A stretch of DNA of 64,000 nt, taken from Brevibacterium sp. UMB1308A (lineage in GTDB: Bacteria; Actinomycetota; Actinomycetes; Actinomycetales; Brevibacteriaceae). The notes under the pieces are model-generated. The model was not told where the DNA came from, did not search any database, and saw only the letters and a program-made list of their open reading frames with translations. Made by a program: the position numbers and the translations under genes. Location: positions 1 through 64,000 of the forward strand of contig NZ_JASPDO010000007.1 in the NCBI RefSeq assembly GCF_030230605.1. Reading direction: 5' to 3'. Below are positions 9,086 through 16,320 of the stretch, one piece after another (position 1 is the first letter of the stretch; each line of letters starts with the position of its first letter).

Positions 9086-9367
9086 GTGATCCAGTCATTC
9101 GCCGACAAGGACACCGAGCGGCTTTGGAATCGAGAGCGGGTGCGTTCAATCGATTCCCGAATCCACTCAGTGGCGTTGAGGAAACTGCGCCAGCTCGGTT
9201 ACGCGCAGAACCTCGAAGAATTGCGGATTCCGCCGGGGAACCGTCTCGAAGCGCTTAAGGGCGATCGCAGGGGTCAGCATAGTGTCCGTATCAATGACCA
9301 GTGGCGGGTTTGCTTTCGGTGGACCGCTGCTGGGGCAGAGGAGGTTGAGATCGTTGACTACCACTGA
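9086..9367 (+). CDS. higB: HigB-type mRNA interferase toxin, copy 1
   Basis: A 93-residue RelE/HigB-superfamily toxin that would cleave mRNA on the ribosome when free of antitoxin. The family core RIPPGNRLE, then GQHSVRINDQWRVCFRW, is intact. The end overlaps the antitoxin gene. Toxin-first order is typical of higBA. The start is a GTG with no ribosome-binding site but with TAAGGT 6 nt upstream, which suggests a leaderless message. It is about 55% identical by eye to the second copy at 11194-11475. Confidence 0.88.
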   Translation: MIQSFADKDTERLWNRERVRSIDSRIHSVALRKLRQLGYAQNLEELRIPPGNRLEALKGDRRGQHSVRINDQWRVCFRWTAAGAEEVEIVDYH

Positions 9368-9656
9368 CAAGCTCCCTCCCGTTCACCCGGGAGAAGTCCT
9401 CATGGAGGACTTTCTTAAAGACATGGGTATTACCCAGCACAAGCTCGCCGTCTCCATTGGAGTTTCCCCTCGCAGGATCAACGAGATCGTCCATGGTAAA
9501 CGTGCGATCACTGCGGACACTGCGCTTCGGTTGGCGAAATTCTTTGGTATGACTCCGCAGTTCTGGCTTGGGCTGCAGACTCAGTACGACATTGATGTGG
9601 CAGAAGATAAGATCCTCCCTGAAATTGAGCAGATTGAGACCGTCGAAGTTGCCTGA
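9354..9656 (+). CDS. higA: HigA-type antitoxin, copy 1
   Basis: A 100-residue XRE-family antitoxin. The helix-turn-helix covers about residues 25-60: GITQHKLAVSIGVSPRRINE, followed by IVHGKRAITADTALRLAKFFG. The C-terminal part would wrap the toxin. No ATG or GTG precedes the conserved HPGE motif in a suitable place, so I chose the TTG at 9354, which lies 14 nt inside the toxin gene and has GAGGAGG upstream. It should neutralise HigB-1 and repress the operon through the palindrome at 9035-9049. Confidence 0.87.
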   Translation: MTTTDKLPPVHPGEVLMEDFLKDMGITQHKLAVSIGVSPRRINEIVHGKRAITADTALRLAKFFGMTPQFWLGLQTQYDIDVAEDKILPEIEQIETVEVA

Positions 9657-9768
9657 ATAACAGTCCGGTGATCCCAGTCAATGACGCTGTGAATCCGGGA
9701 GATTAGGGCCCACATTAGAGCATTGATATCCGTAGCCAAGGGCTGAGGGTGTCCGATATACTTCTTGT

Positions 9769-10143
9769 ATGGCATTCCCCGTTGATGAATCACGAATCCG
9801 CGCCGCCGAAGAAGCGTTGGGGCGCACCTTCCCAGACGTTTTGCGCGAGCGTCTGATGTCGGAGAACGGTGGCGAAATCGACGACACCGATGAGGGATAC
9901 TGGTTCCTCTACCCGGTGTATGACGATTCCGACCGTCGCCGTCTCGCCCGCTCAGCAGATCACGTAGTGAAAGTAACCGAAACGTGGCGCTCTGAAGCCG
10001 ACGGTTTCCCGCAGGACGCCGTCCCCGTCGCCGAGGACCAGGAGGGCAACGCGATCGTTTTGTTGCCCGGCGACGACCGCTTTTACGTCTGGGATCACGA
10101 ACTGCGGGAAACGGAGCCGATCGAGCTTATTTTCTACGAGTGA
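9769..10143 (+). CDS. SMI1/KNR4 family protein
   Basis: A 124-residue acidic protein with the SMI1/KNR4 pattern: an N-terminal helix with EEALGRTFPDVLRERL, a short NGGEIDD turn, then WFLYPVYDDSD and IVLLPGDDRFYVWDHEL. In bacteria this superfamily often acts as immunity proteins against contact-dependent or secreted toxins. No toxin is adjacent, so it would be an orphan immunity gene or a housekeeping relative. TATACT at 9757-9762 stands 6 nt before the ATG and there is no ribosome-binding site, so the mRNA is probably leaderless. Confidence 0.8.
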   Translation: MAFPVDESRIRAAEEALGRTFPDVLRERLMSENGGEIDDTDEGYWFLYPVYDDSDRRRLARSADHVVKVTETWRSEADGFPQDAVPVAEDQEGNAIVLLPGDDRFYVWDHELRETEPIELIFYE

Positions 10144-10274
10144 CACTCGCCTGACTACCAGGCTTTCCACAACCATCGCGCAGACGTTATTCGCATGGCC
10201 ATCAAACGAGCCCATCCGCTTCCCGAGGGCTTCGCGGGGGATCTAAATTGGGGTCCGAACGGTCTGCTCCGAAC

Positions 10275-10625
10275 CTAGAAATCTGGATTGCCCACACAAA
10301 ACTCATTGCCTTCCGGGTCCTGCATAACGGTCCATACAAGTCCCGGTGCCTCGTGGTCACTGAGTGCGGTAGCGCCCAAGGATGTTAGAAGCTCCACCAG
10401 AGCGTTGCGTTCAACCCCGCCAACGTCGATATGCATGCGGTTTTTCCCGGGTGTGGGGCGCTCAACTCGCTGAAACCCCAGAGCTGGTGTGGAATTGACC
10501 ATTATGAAATCGCCGTAGTTGGCGACGGTCTCGCATCCCGTTGCAGTTGACCAGAACTGGGCTAGCTTAGAAGGGTCGTGGCAGTCGAAGGTGATCTGGC
10601 GAACTGTGAATGCTGCTTCACTCAT
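10275..10625 (-). CDS. VOC-family (glyoxalase/dioxygenase-like) protein
   Basis: A 116-residue single-domain vicinal-oxygen-chelate protein. Features seen: RQITFDCHDPSKLAQFW at the start, NRMHIDVGG in the middle and VMQDPEGNEFCVG at the end, the latter carrying the terminal Glu typical of the fold. Metal ligands are partly present (His, Glu). The substrate cannot be told. TACACT (10633-10638 on the plus strand as AGTGTA) is 7 nt upstream of the ATG, consistent with a leaderless message. Confidence 0.8.
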   Translation of the reverse strand: MSEAAFTVRQITFDCHDPSKLAQFWSTATGCETVANYGDFIMVNSTPALGFQRVERPTPGKNRMHIDVGGVERNALVELLTSLGATALSDHEAPGLVWTVMQDPEGNEFCVGNPDF

Positions 10626-10813
10626 GGTTTCCAGTGTATCCGTGGCGACCAGCTCTTAAACTACGTCCGCTGAGCTCGCACCTCTTGGGTGTGCCCGCTC
10701 TACATCTGCTCCAGCTCGTTTTCGTGACCCTGAACAACTTGTGTTCTGCTTGAACGCATGCGCCAAAGATTTGAGCGGATGCCACAACTTGCCTTTAAGT
10801 ACGTAAGGCGTAC

Positions 10814-10828
10814 GTTTAATTTGGAGGT
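10814..10828. promoter_or_regulatory. Palindrome in the promoter of the orphan antitoxin
   Basis: Approximate position. ACGTA-AGGCG-TACGT is a perfect 5-bp inverted repeat shortly before the GTG at 10838, overlapping the likely core promoter. It fits an autoregulatory site for the Phd/YefM-type protein that follows. Confidence 0.5.
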
Positions 10829-10837
10829 GGCGATTAC

Positions 10838-11080
10838 GTGACTGCTGTAAGTGCAACGTCGGCGCGGGCGAACTTGTACCGCCTAATCGATCAGGTAAAT
10901 GAAGAGTCCGAGCCTATGATCATTACAGGGCAACGAGGCAATGCTGTCTTGGTGGGTGAGGACGACTGGCGCGCTGTGCAGGAAAGCCTCTTTCTGGCTT
11001 CGATCCCCGGAATGACTGAATCGGTCCGTGCGGCACGTACGGAAGGTATACGTGCCGGTTCGGAGGAGCTCGACTGGTGA
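10838..11080 (+). CDS. Phd/YefM-type antitoxin without a toxin
   Basis: An 80-residue antitoxin of the Phd/YefM family: VSATSARANLYRLIDQVNEE forms the DNA-binding start, followed by PMIITGQRGNAVLV and a C-terminal helix with SVRAARTEG that would contact a YoeB/RelE-type toxin. The expected toxin frame is missing: behind the TGA there are about 110 bases and then higB-2. A GGAGGTGG box precedes the GTG start. It is either an orphan after toxin loss or a trans-acting antitoxin. Confidence 0.8.
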   Translation: MTAVSATSARANLYRLIDQVNEESEPMIITGQRGNAVLVGEDDWRAVQESLFLASIPGMTESVRAARTEGIRAGSEELDW

Positions 11081-11150
11081 CTAGCTAGCGCTCCATCGAA
11101 GTCGCCATTAACTGGCATCCAAAGCGCTCGCAGTCCGGTCGAGTTTCGTT

Positions 11151-11165
11151 TGACGCCTGGCGTTA
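11151..11165. promoter_or_regulatory. HigA-type operator of higBA-2
   Basis: TGACG-CCTGG-CGTTA is the same element as at 9035-9049 with one mismatch in the left arm, ending 28 nt before the GTG of higB-2. TATGAT at 11182-11187 lies 6 nt before that GTG. Confidence 0.55.
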
Positions 11166-11193
11166 TTAGCGCATTCCGTTATATGATTATCTT

Positions 11194-11475
11194 GTGATTA
11201 GATCGTTCGGCAACAAGGACACTGAACGAATCTGGCATGGTCAGTATGTGAAGCGCATCAATCGCTCCGTTCAAAGGGCGGTTTTGCGGAAGCTTGAGTT
11301 GATTCACGCAGCAAAGAATCTTGCAGATCTCCGGATCCCACCGGGAAACCGCCTGGAGCGGTTGGTTGGGGATCGGCTTGGGCAGTACAGCATTCGTGTC
11401 AATGCGCAATGGCGGCTGTGTTTTATCTGGAGAGAAGGGGGTGTGGAGAATGTCGAGCTCGTCGACTACCACTGA
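11194..11475 (+). CDS. higB: HigB-type mRNA interferase toxin, copy 2
   Basis: A 93-residue toxin of the same family and exact length as the one at 9086. The core LRIPPGNRLE and GQYSIRVNAQWRLCFIW is kept; the helical N-terminal part has diverged (HGQYVKRINRSVQRAV against NRERVRSIDSRIHSVA). The GTG start lacks a ribosome-binding site but has TATGAT 6 nt upstream. It overlaps the antitoxin by 26 nt. It may be free to act independently, or the antitoxins may cross-react given their similarity. Confidence 0.88.
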   Translation: MIRSFGNKDTERIWHGQYVKRINRSVQRAVLRKLELIHAAKNLADLRIPPGNRLERLVGDRLGQYSIRVNAQWRLCFIWREGGVENVELVDYH

Positions 11476-11770
11476 TACCGACGCAATCGAGCCGATTCAT
11501 CCCGGAGAAATCTTGATGGTGGACTTTATTGAGGGATTCGGAATTACCCAGCATAAGCTCGCGGTGTCTATTGGCGTTCCGCCTCGCCGAATCAATGAGA
11601 TTGTGCATGGAAAACGAGGTATCACTGCTGATACTGCAATTCGTTTGGCGCGATACTTCGGTACGTCAGACGAATTCTGGATGAACCTACAGTCGAACTA
11701 TGAACTGAGACTTGGTCGTCTTGCGCTACGTCATCAGGTTGCCGAGATCAAACCCCTCGAAGTTGCTTAA
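11450..11770 (+). CDS. higA: HigA-type antitoxin, copy 2
   Basis: A 106-residue XRE-type antitoxin. The HTH region (GITQHKLAVSIGVPPRRINE, then IVHGKRGITADTAIRLARYFG) is almost identical to that of copy 1, whereas the toxin-binding tail (FWMNLQSNYELRLGRLALRH) differs. This argues that the two antitoxins can read the same operators while keeping separate toxins. The ATG at 11450 follows AAGGGGG at good spacing. Confidence 0.87.
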   Translation: MSSSSTTTDTDAIEPIHPGEILMVDFIEGFGITQHKLAVSIGVPPRRINEIVHGKRGITADTAIRLARYFGTSDEFWMNLQSNYELRLGRLALRHQVAEIKPLEVA

Positions 11771-11869
11771 ACGGTTTCGCGCACCTCATGCCGAGCAGGC
11801 CTTATCCCAGCAACTCAATAATGGGGCGCACTGTTTGCGACGCCAGGTGCCCGGCCTGATACTTAAGAC

Positions 11870-12199
11870 ATGACAATTTGGACGTTATCCAATGACTGGT
11901 TCGATCGACACACCACTCAAGATCTCACCTATCGAGTTCGGGTGCGAGTCTTGACACCAGGCGCTTTGGACTCCGCATGGGCACGAATCGTTGAGGAACA
12001 CGGTGCTGACGAAGACGGTGTTGTTCCGATCGGTGGCGCTGCACTCATCCGGGTAAACCACCGGGAAGCCGAAGCCATCAGCGGGGGAGAAGACGCACTT
12101 GATTCTCTCGAATGGGCAGTCAACGACGTCCTCGGAGAGGCTCTCAAGGGAGCAGAGGTGCTCGTCGTTGCAGAAGAGCGCGCCCTCGTGATCGACTAG
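11870..12199 (+). CDS. Hypothetical 109-residue acidic protein
   Basis: Not recognised. Alternating beta/alpha composition: YRVRVRVLTPGALDSAW, a run GAALIRVNHREAEAI and an end WAVNDVLGEALKGAEVLVV. No signal or membrane segment. It stands alone between higBA-2 and the AlbA_2 gene, the position in which other single-gene immunity-type proteins of this region sit. No ribosome-binding site is visible before the ATG. Confidence 0.55.
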   Translation: MTIWTLSNDWFDRHTTQDLTYRVRVRVLTPGALDSAWARIVEEHGADEDGVVPIGGAALIRVNHREAEAISGGEDALDSLEWAVNDVLGEALKGAEVLVVAEERALVID

Positions 12200-12625
12200 T
12201 TGCCAAAATGACCACGGGTTCTGAGTCGTCATGTGTCTTTGAGCTGGATTCGCAGAAACCGTACTTTAGATTTGGGTGCACCAGAAACGAAGGATGTTTC
12301 TGCAGTCTGTACTCGGTTGCGCGGTGTGGGGTAAGTGCTAGCTGGCGAAGAAGCATGACTAGCTGAAATGTCATCGTCAGGACTAAGAGAGCGGCGACGC
12401 CTCAAAGGATATCGCCGCGTTGAGCTAGCTACTCGCTTTTGTGCGAATGCAGTCCAGGTAGGCTGCTGGAACTGTCAACACTTGCCTAGTGGGATCGACT
12501 GTGGGGTCCAGCCAACATTCAGAACATGCTGTATTCGTTGTTTTGGAAGATTGAGTCTAACTTAAACTGAAAGTCACACTGTAAAAGATTTCAAGTGTGA
12601 TTTGCAGTGTTGAGTCTTCTAGAGC
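12200..12625. other. 426-bp stretch with a decayed HTH gene and an inverted repeat
   Basis: Apart from the HTH remnant listed at 12368-12565, it holds an inverted repeat TCACACT, 13 nt, AGTGTGA at about 12572-12598, close behind the stop of the minus-strand AlbA_2 gene; this could be a weak terminator or a binding site. Nothing else is recognisable. Confidence 0.4.
12368..12565 (+). pseudogene. Degraded XRE-type HTH fragment
   Basis: The 65-codon frame begins with LRERRRLKGYRRVELATRF, then NAVQVGCWN, which lines up with the start of XRE repressors (LRERR, then VELATRFG, then VQVxRWE). Several positions that should be Gly, Arg or Trp are Cys (RFCANAVQVGCWNC), and the rest of the frame has no regulator-like continuation before its stop. 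I read this as the remains of a regulator, possibly from another toxin-antitoxin unit. It could be chance. Confidence 0.3.
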
Positions 12626-14140
12626 TTAAGTGAGGCTGTAGCGAGTGGACTTGATGCCTTGGCGACCTTCCATAGCCACGATGTTCTCCTGGAGCGGTCT
12701 GCGCAGTGCGTAACGGACTTGACCTATTGTCAGATTCGCTGCTTCAGCAAGCGCGTGAATGTCAAGAGGCCCCATAGCTAGCGCGCCTAGAACGGTGGCC
12801 TCATTTTTGGTTGGCGATGAGCTAGAAGCTATAGTTTCTCGGCCGCGAGAATGATCGAGCGAGCGTTGCTGGTTGTTTCGCGTCTGGGAGTGGAGGGTAT
12901 TGACTGGACGCCACAGGAGGGCCTTGAATTGGACGCCGGTATCAATAAGCTGAGGGTCCCTCAGCCCACGCTGTTTTGTGGATCGAAACACCTCGCGGAT
13001 ACCCCCGCCTTCCCCTTCAATTATCGATGCGCCATCGCGGGTCGTTAGGCGTTTTGCGATGTGGTAAAGGCGCTGGTTGACAGCGGCTTGGGCGTGTTCA
13101 ATACTCTCCAGCTGTGCTAAAGAAACGCCCCTGAGGCCACCAGGGCTTTGGATGAATAGGCTCTTATCAGTCATTCTTATTTGTATCCCTTTTCCAGTGC
13201 CCAGCGTGTTCGGCCCAAGGTCACGGTGAACTAAAGCGTTTGCGAGCAGTTCTCGTACAGCGTTCAACGGTAACTCTGGAACAGTTTCCAAATGTCCGTC
13301 GTCGCGGTAAACATGGTCGGTGTGCAGGTTGTGTTCAACCCATTGAAGTAGCTCATCAAGCAGCACAGGGAGTGGGCCTGTGAAATCTTGCAGATTGCGG
13401 TTGCGAGCCTGTCCTTCTCCGCCGGCGAGCTGCACGGCTGCGGTTACTGTCAGGGCCGGATATTGCCCTTGAGGGTAATCACCGAGTGCATATAACCCTG
13501 CAAGTGTGGGTTCGCCAGACGCGGTTAATACGTTAGTGAGGCGTAGGATCTGCTCGTCGGACTCGTTTGCTAGCCTGCGATCTCGAGATCGCACCTCACT
13601 CACGTACCACTCCGTGAGACTCTTGTTCAGGTCATTACGATCGCGACCTTTGGCTGGCTCGAGGTCGTAGTTGACTTGCTCGTCACTATGAAGTCGCGCA
13701 ACCTCGATCATCCTTTCCTCATGTGCGTGCATCGGATAGTCGCCATCAGCTTGTCGAAGGTATGCTCTGTCGCCGACCCTTGCGGGCCTATCAGCTAATG
13801 GAAGAGGAGATACTGTCGCAATCAGAACACGTTTCTTTCCGACCTCAATAGTTTTGAATCCGATATGCGGTTCAGGGCGCACTCGGTGTCTGGCGGAACT
13901 GACCAGACCAGCTTCTAACTGAGCGATGTCCTGTACGCCAACGATTGTGAACTCCGCATCGCCCTCATCTACCCCGAGTATTACAGTTCCGCCGTTTGGC
14001 ATGTTTGCAAAAGCGCAGAGAGTCTCGGCCATGCTGGGAACTCCACCTGTGCTGCGTTTGACTTCGATCGTGGTGCTGTCACCGCGTCGATCACGTAGCT
14101 GCGCAAGCGTGCTGTTGAGAGTTTCAGGGGTCCATTCCAT
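12626..14140 (-). CDS. AlbA_2/HATPase regulator-like protein
   Basis: A 504-residue protein of the putative transcriptional regulator group with an N-terminal AlbA_2 (Schlafen-type) domain (about 10-135; EVKRSTGGVPSMAETLCAFANMPNGG is split around the conserved FANMPNGG), a HATPase_c_4-like domain (about 275-390; AVRELLANALVHRD and the acidic-glycine EGEGGGIREVFR) and a C-terminal winged helix (about 445-504; IHALAEAANLTIGQVRYAL). Such proteins are common in accessory regions near defence or TA genes. There is no ribosome-binding site; TATAGT lies 8 nt before the ATG inside a perfect 16-bp inverted repeat, suggesting leaderless and self-controlled expression. Confidence 0.8.
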   Translation of the reverse strand: MEWTPETLNSTLAQLRDRRGDSTTIEVKRSTGGVPSMAETLCAFANMPNGGTVILGVDEGDAEFTIVGVQDIAQLEAGLVSSARHRVRPEPHIGFKTIEVGKKRVLIATVSPLPLADRPARVGDRAYLRQADGDYPMHAHEERMIEVARLHSDEQVNYDLEPAKGRDRNDLNKSLTEWYVSEVRSRDRRLANESDEQILRLTNVLTASGEPTLAGLYALGDYPQGQYPALTVTAAVQLAGGEGQARNRNLQDFTGPLPVLLDELLQWVEHNLHTDHVYRDDGHLETVPELPLNAVRELLANALVHRDLGPNTLGTGKGIQIRMTDKSLFIQSPGGLRGVSLAQLESIEHAQAAVNQRLYHIAKRLTTRDGASIIEGEGGGIREVFRSTKQRGLRDPQLIDTGVQFKALLWRPVNTLHSQTRNNQQRSLDHSRGRETIASSSSPTKNEATVLGALAMGPLDIHALAEAANLTIGQVRYALRRPLQENIVAMEGRQGIKSTRYSLT

Positions 14141-14148
14141 GGCTACAG

Positions 14149-14189
14149 ACTATAAGTAAGACTGAAACTTTTGCAGTCTTACTTATAGT
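14149..14189. promoter_or_regulatory. Perfect 16-bp inverted repeat before the AlbA_2 gene
   Basis: ACTATAAGTAAGACTG at 14149-14164, loop of 9 nt, and its exact reverse complement at 14174-14189. It begins 8 bp upstream of the ATG at 14140. Each arm contains a TATA-like -10 box, so a bound repressor would block the promoter on this side and possibly also towards the lipoprotein gene at 14261. There is no long T-run, which makes a simple terminator less likely. Confidence 0.7.
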
Positions 14190-14260
14190 GTGGGCGGTTA
14201 CCGCTCGAGCCTGTGCGACCTCGGACGTCTTTCGGATTGCGAATGACCTACGATAGGACT

Positions 14261-14905
14261 ATGAACCTTCTCCGTGCGTGCCTTGCCGTTGCTGCCATCA
14301 TCACCCTGGCTGGATGCGGATCTGCGCAACAGTCCGGTGGCGAGTCGACCGTTGAGAGCCAAAGCCAGTCAACAGAAAAGAGTGACGCCGCTCCTTCCAC
14401 GGCTGCTCCCACTAAGAACAGCGACATTGTGGACAGCAAATCCACCAAAAAGAAAGAGTCAAAGCCGAAAACTCCGTTTGCTGAACACTTCGGTGGGCCT
14501 AAGGTCAACAAAGCAGATTTTCACGAAACGTTGCTGTACTCAAACAAAGAGGCCTACTACTTTCAGACACCTTCAGAAGTGCATTACTGCATGATCACGT
14601 CTGAAGAAGTTGGATGCATGTCTCACCGCTTCCCAGCGGACGTGCCTATGGTTCGTGCCGCAGATGGAAGTAACGAACAGCAGCCAGCGAATGCAGTTCG
14701 CCTGCCAGCAGGCAAAAAAGGTGAGATGTTTGCCGTCAGCGATGTTGCATATTACAACCACCAGGGTCCGACCACAGTTCTTGAGTACGGCAAAGTGCTT
14801 GCCGTGAAGGGCTTCGAATGCACCGCGAACAAGGAACTGGGGGTCATTTGCCGGAACAACTCACACGGCATTCAATTCTCGTCCAAAAAGCACACTGAGT
14901 GGTAG
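14261..14905 (+). CDS. Putative lipoprotein
   Basis: A 214-residue secreted protein. The lipobox LAGC follows a short basic start and hydrophobic stretch (MNLLRACLAVAAIITLAGC), so the protein should be anchored to the outer face of the membrane. Residues about 20-75 form a Ser/Thr/Gln/Lys-rich linker. The globular part has four Cys (CMITSEEVGC, FECTAN, GVICRN), which may form disulfides, and ends in FSSKKHTEW. The ATG at 14261 was chosen over an earlier in-frame ATG because it gives a clean signal sequence. No function is assignable. Confidence 0.75.
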   Translation: MNLLRACLAVAAIITLAGCGSAQQSGGESTVESQSQSTEKSDAAPSTAAPTKNSDIVDSKSTKKKESKPKTPFAEHFGGPKVNKADFHETLLYSNKEAYYFQTPSEVHYCMITSEEVGCMSHRFPADVPMVRAADGSNEQQPANAVRLPAGKKGEMFAVSDVAYYNHQGPTTVLEYGKVLAVKGFECTANKELGVICRNNSHGIQFSSKKHTEW

Positions 14906-14923
14906 CGCTGACGCGTTCGAACC

Positions 14924-14939
14924 GAATGTTCAGACATTC
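14924..14939. promoter_or_regulatory. Inverted repeat upstream of the NRAMP-like gene
   Basis: GAATGT-TCAG-ACATTC, 6-bp arms, about 95 bp before the transporter ATG, followed by TATAAG at about 14962 as a possible -10. It could be an operator for the nearby FadR-type regulator or a weak hairpin behind the lipoprotein gene. Confidence 0.3.
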
Positions 14940-15033
14940 GCAAAAAATGTTCAACAACTATAAGGTGGGGTAGATCACAGTTGTGGATTCCTCCCGCAGC
15001 TCCGGCACACTCACGTAACAATGAGGATCAACC

Positions 15034-16302
15034 ATGAGTACACCATCGCCTACGCCTACACCTGACAGTGGCTCCTCAGCTGTCAGTAAAGACGCTCAGA
15101 AATCTGCGAAGCTGTCACGAACAAGCCGCACGGCCATCCTTGGTGCGATGTTCCTCATGGCAACATCATCCATCGGTCCGGGGTTCATTACGCAGACCTC
15201 GGTATTCACCGTTCAACTGGGTGTGGCATTTGCCTTCGCGATCGTTGTGTCAGTGCTGGTTGACATTGCAATCCAGCTGAACGTATGGCGCGTGTTGGGA
15301 GTTACCGGGCTACGTGCAAATGAACTCGGAAACCGTGTTCTACCGGGAATCGGCTGGGTTATGGCCGCCTTTGTATTCGTGGGCGGACTCATCTTCAACA
15401 TCGGAAACATCGGCGGCGCGGGCCTTGGCATGAACGCCATGCTGGGTATCGATGCGAAGGTCGGGGGAGCCGTATCTGCGCTCATCGCCATTGTGATCTT
15501 CGTCTTCAAGCGTGCCGGCGCTGCGCTTGACCGGATCGTTGTGGCTCTGGGCGCCATCATGATCTTGCTCATGCTGTACGTAGCCATTGTCTCCCAGCCT
15601 CCCGTTGGTGAGGCACTGAAGAACACTGTGTTCCCCGAACAGGTGGACTTTCTGGTGATCACCACGCTGATCGGTGGAACTGTTGGTGGCTACATTACCT
15701 TTGCGGGTGCTCACCGCCTTATCGACTCCAAGATCACGGGCGCGGAAAACGTCGGTCACATTACCGGAGTTTCAGTCATGTCGGTGATTGTTACAGGAAT
15801 CATGCGTGTTTTGCTGTTCCTGGCAATCTTGGGTGTTGTTGCCGGGGGAGTTGCTCTGTCAAAAGACAACACCGCTGCAGACGCCTTCTACGCAGCCGCG
15901 GGCGAAATTGGCCTGCGATTCTTTGGTGTTGTTCTGTGGGCTGCGGGTCTGACTTCGGTAATCGGTGCGTCATACACGTCAATCAGCTTCGTCACTACAC
16001 AAAAGACCAGTGCGCGGGTTCGCAGCCTGCTCACTGTGGGCTTCATCGTGGTATGTGCTGTGGCTTACTTGGCACTCAACCAAGCACCGCAGACTCTGCT
16101 CATTTTTGCGGGTGCATTCAACGGCCTGATTCTGCCCATTGGTTTCGCTGTTGTTCTGTGGGTAGCGTGGGTCCGTCGTGACCTCCTGCAGGGATACGTG
16201 TACCCCAAGTGGCTCGCAGTCGTGGGAACCCTGACGTGGGTCCTTACCATTTGGCTGGGATGGAAATCGCTCACCGGTATCGCGGCACTGTGGCAGGGCT
16301 AA
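15034..16302 (+). CDS. NRAMP-related transporter (YcsG-like)
   Basis: A 422-residue integral membrane protein with about 11 hydrophobic segments and a Pro/Ser-rich cytosolic start. GPGFITQTSVF in the first segment and GGTVGGYITFAGAHRLIDSK mark the divalent-cation-transporter-like family that includes B. subtilis YcsG, whose gene lies with the pxpABC genes. The canonical NRAMP metal motif DPGN is replaced by GPGFITQ, so metal transport is doubtful; import of 5-oxoproline or a related compound fits the context better. It converges on the regulator gene 18 bp away; the enzymes lie beyond on the opposite strand. Confidence 0.75.
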   Translation: MSTPSPTPTPDSGSSAVSKDAQKSAKLSRTSRTAILGAMFLMATSSIGPGFITQTSVFTVQLGVAFAFAIVVSVLVDIAIQLNVWRVLGVTGLRANELGNRVLPGIGWVMAAFVFVGGLIFNIGNIGGAGLGMNAMLGIDAKVGGAVSALIAIVIFVFKRAGAALDRIVVALGAIMILLMLYVAIVSQPPVGEALKNTVFPEQVDFLVITTLIGGTVGGYITFAGAHRLIDSKITGAENVGHITGVSVMSVIVTGIMRVLLFLAILGVVAGGVALSKDNTAADAFYAAAGEIGLRFFGVVLWAAGLTSVIGASYTSISFVTTQKTSARVRSLLTVGFIVVCAVAYLALNQAPQTLLIFAGAFNGLILPIGFAVVLWVAWVRRDLLQGYVYPKWLAVVGTLTWVLTIWLGWKSLTGIAALWQG

Positions 16303-16320
16303 AGTGCCAGTTAAACCGGT

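Noticed and set aside
9029..11170. Integron-like attC sites between the small TA and immunity genes
   Set aside because: TAAC and GTTA halves are only 5 nt apart and lack the R/L box layout of attC; no integrase gene is seen. A HigA operator explains them.
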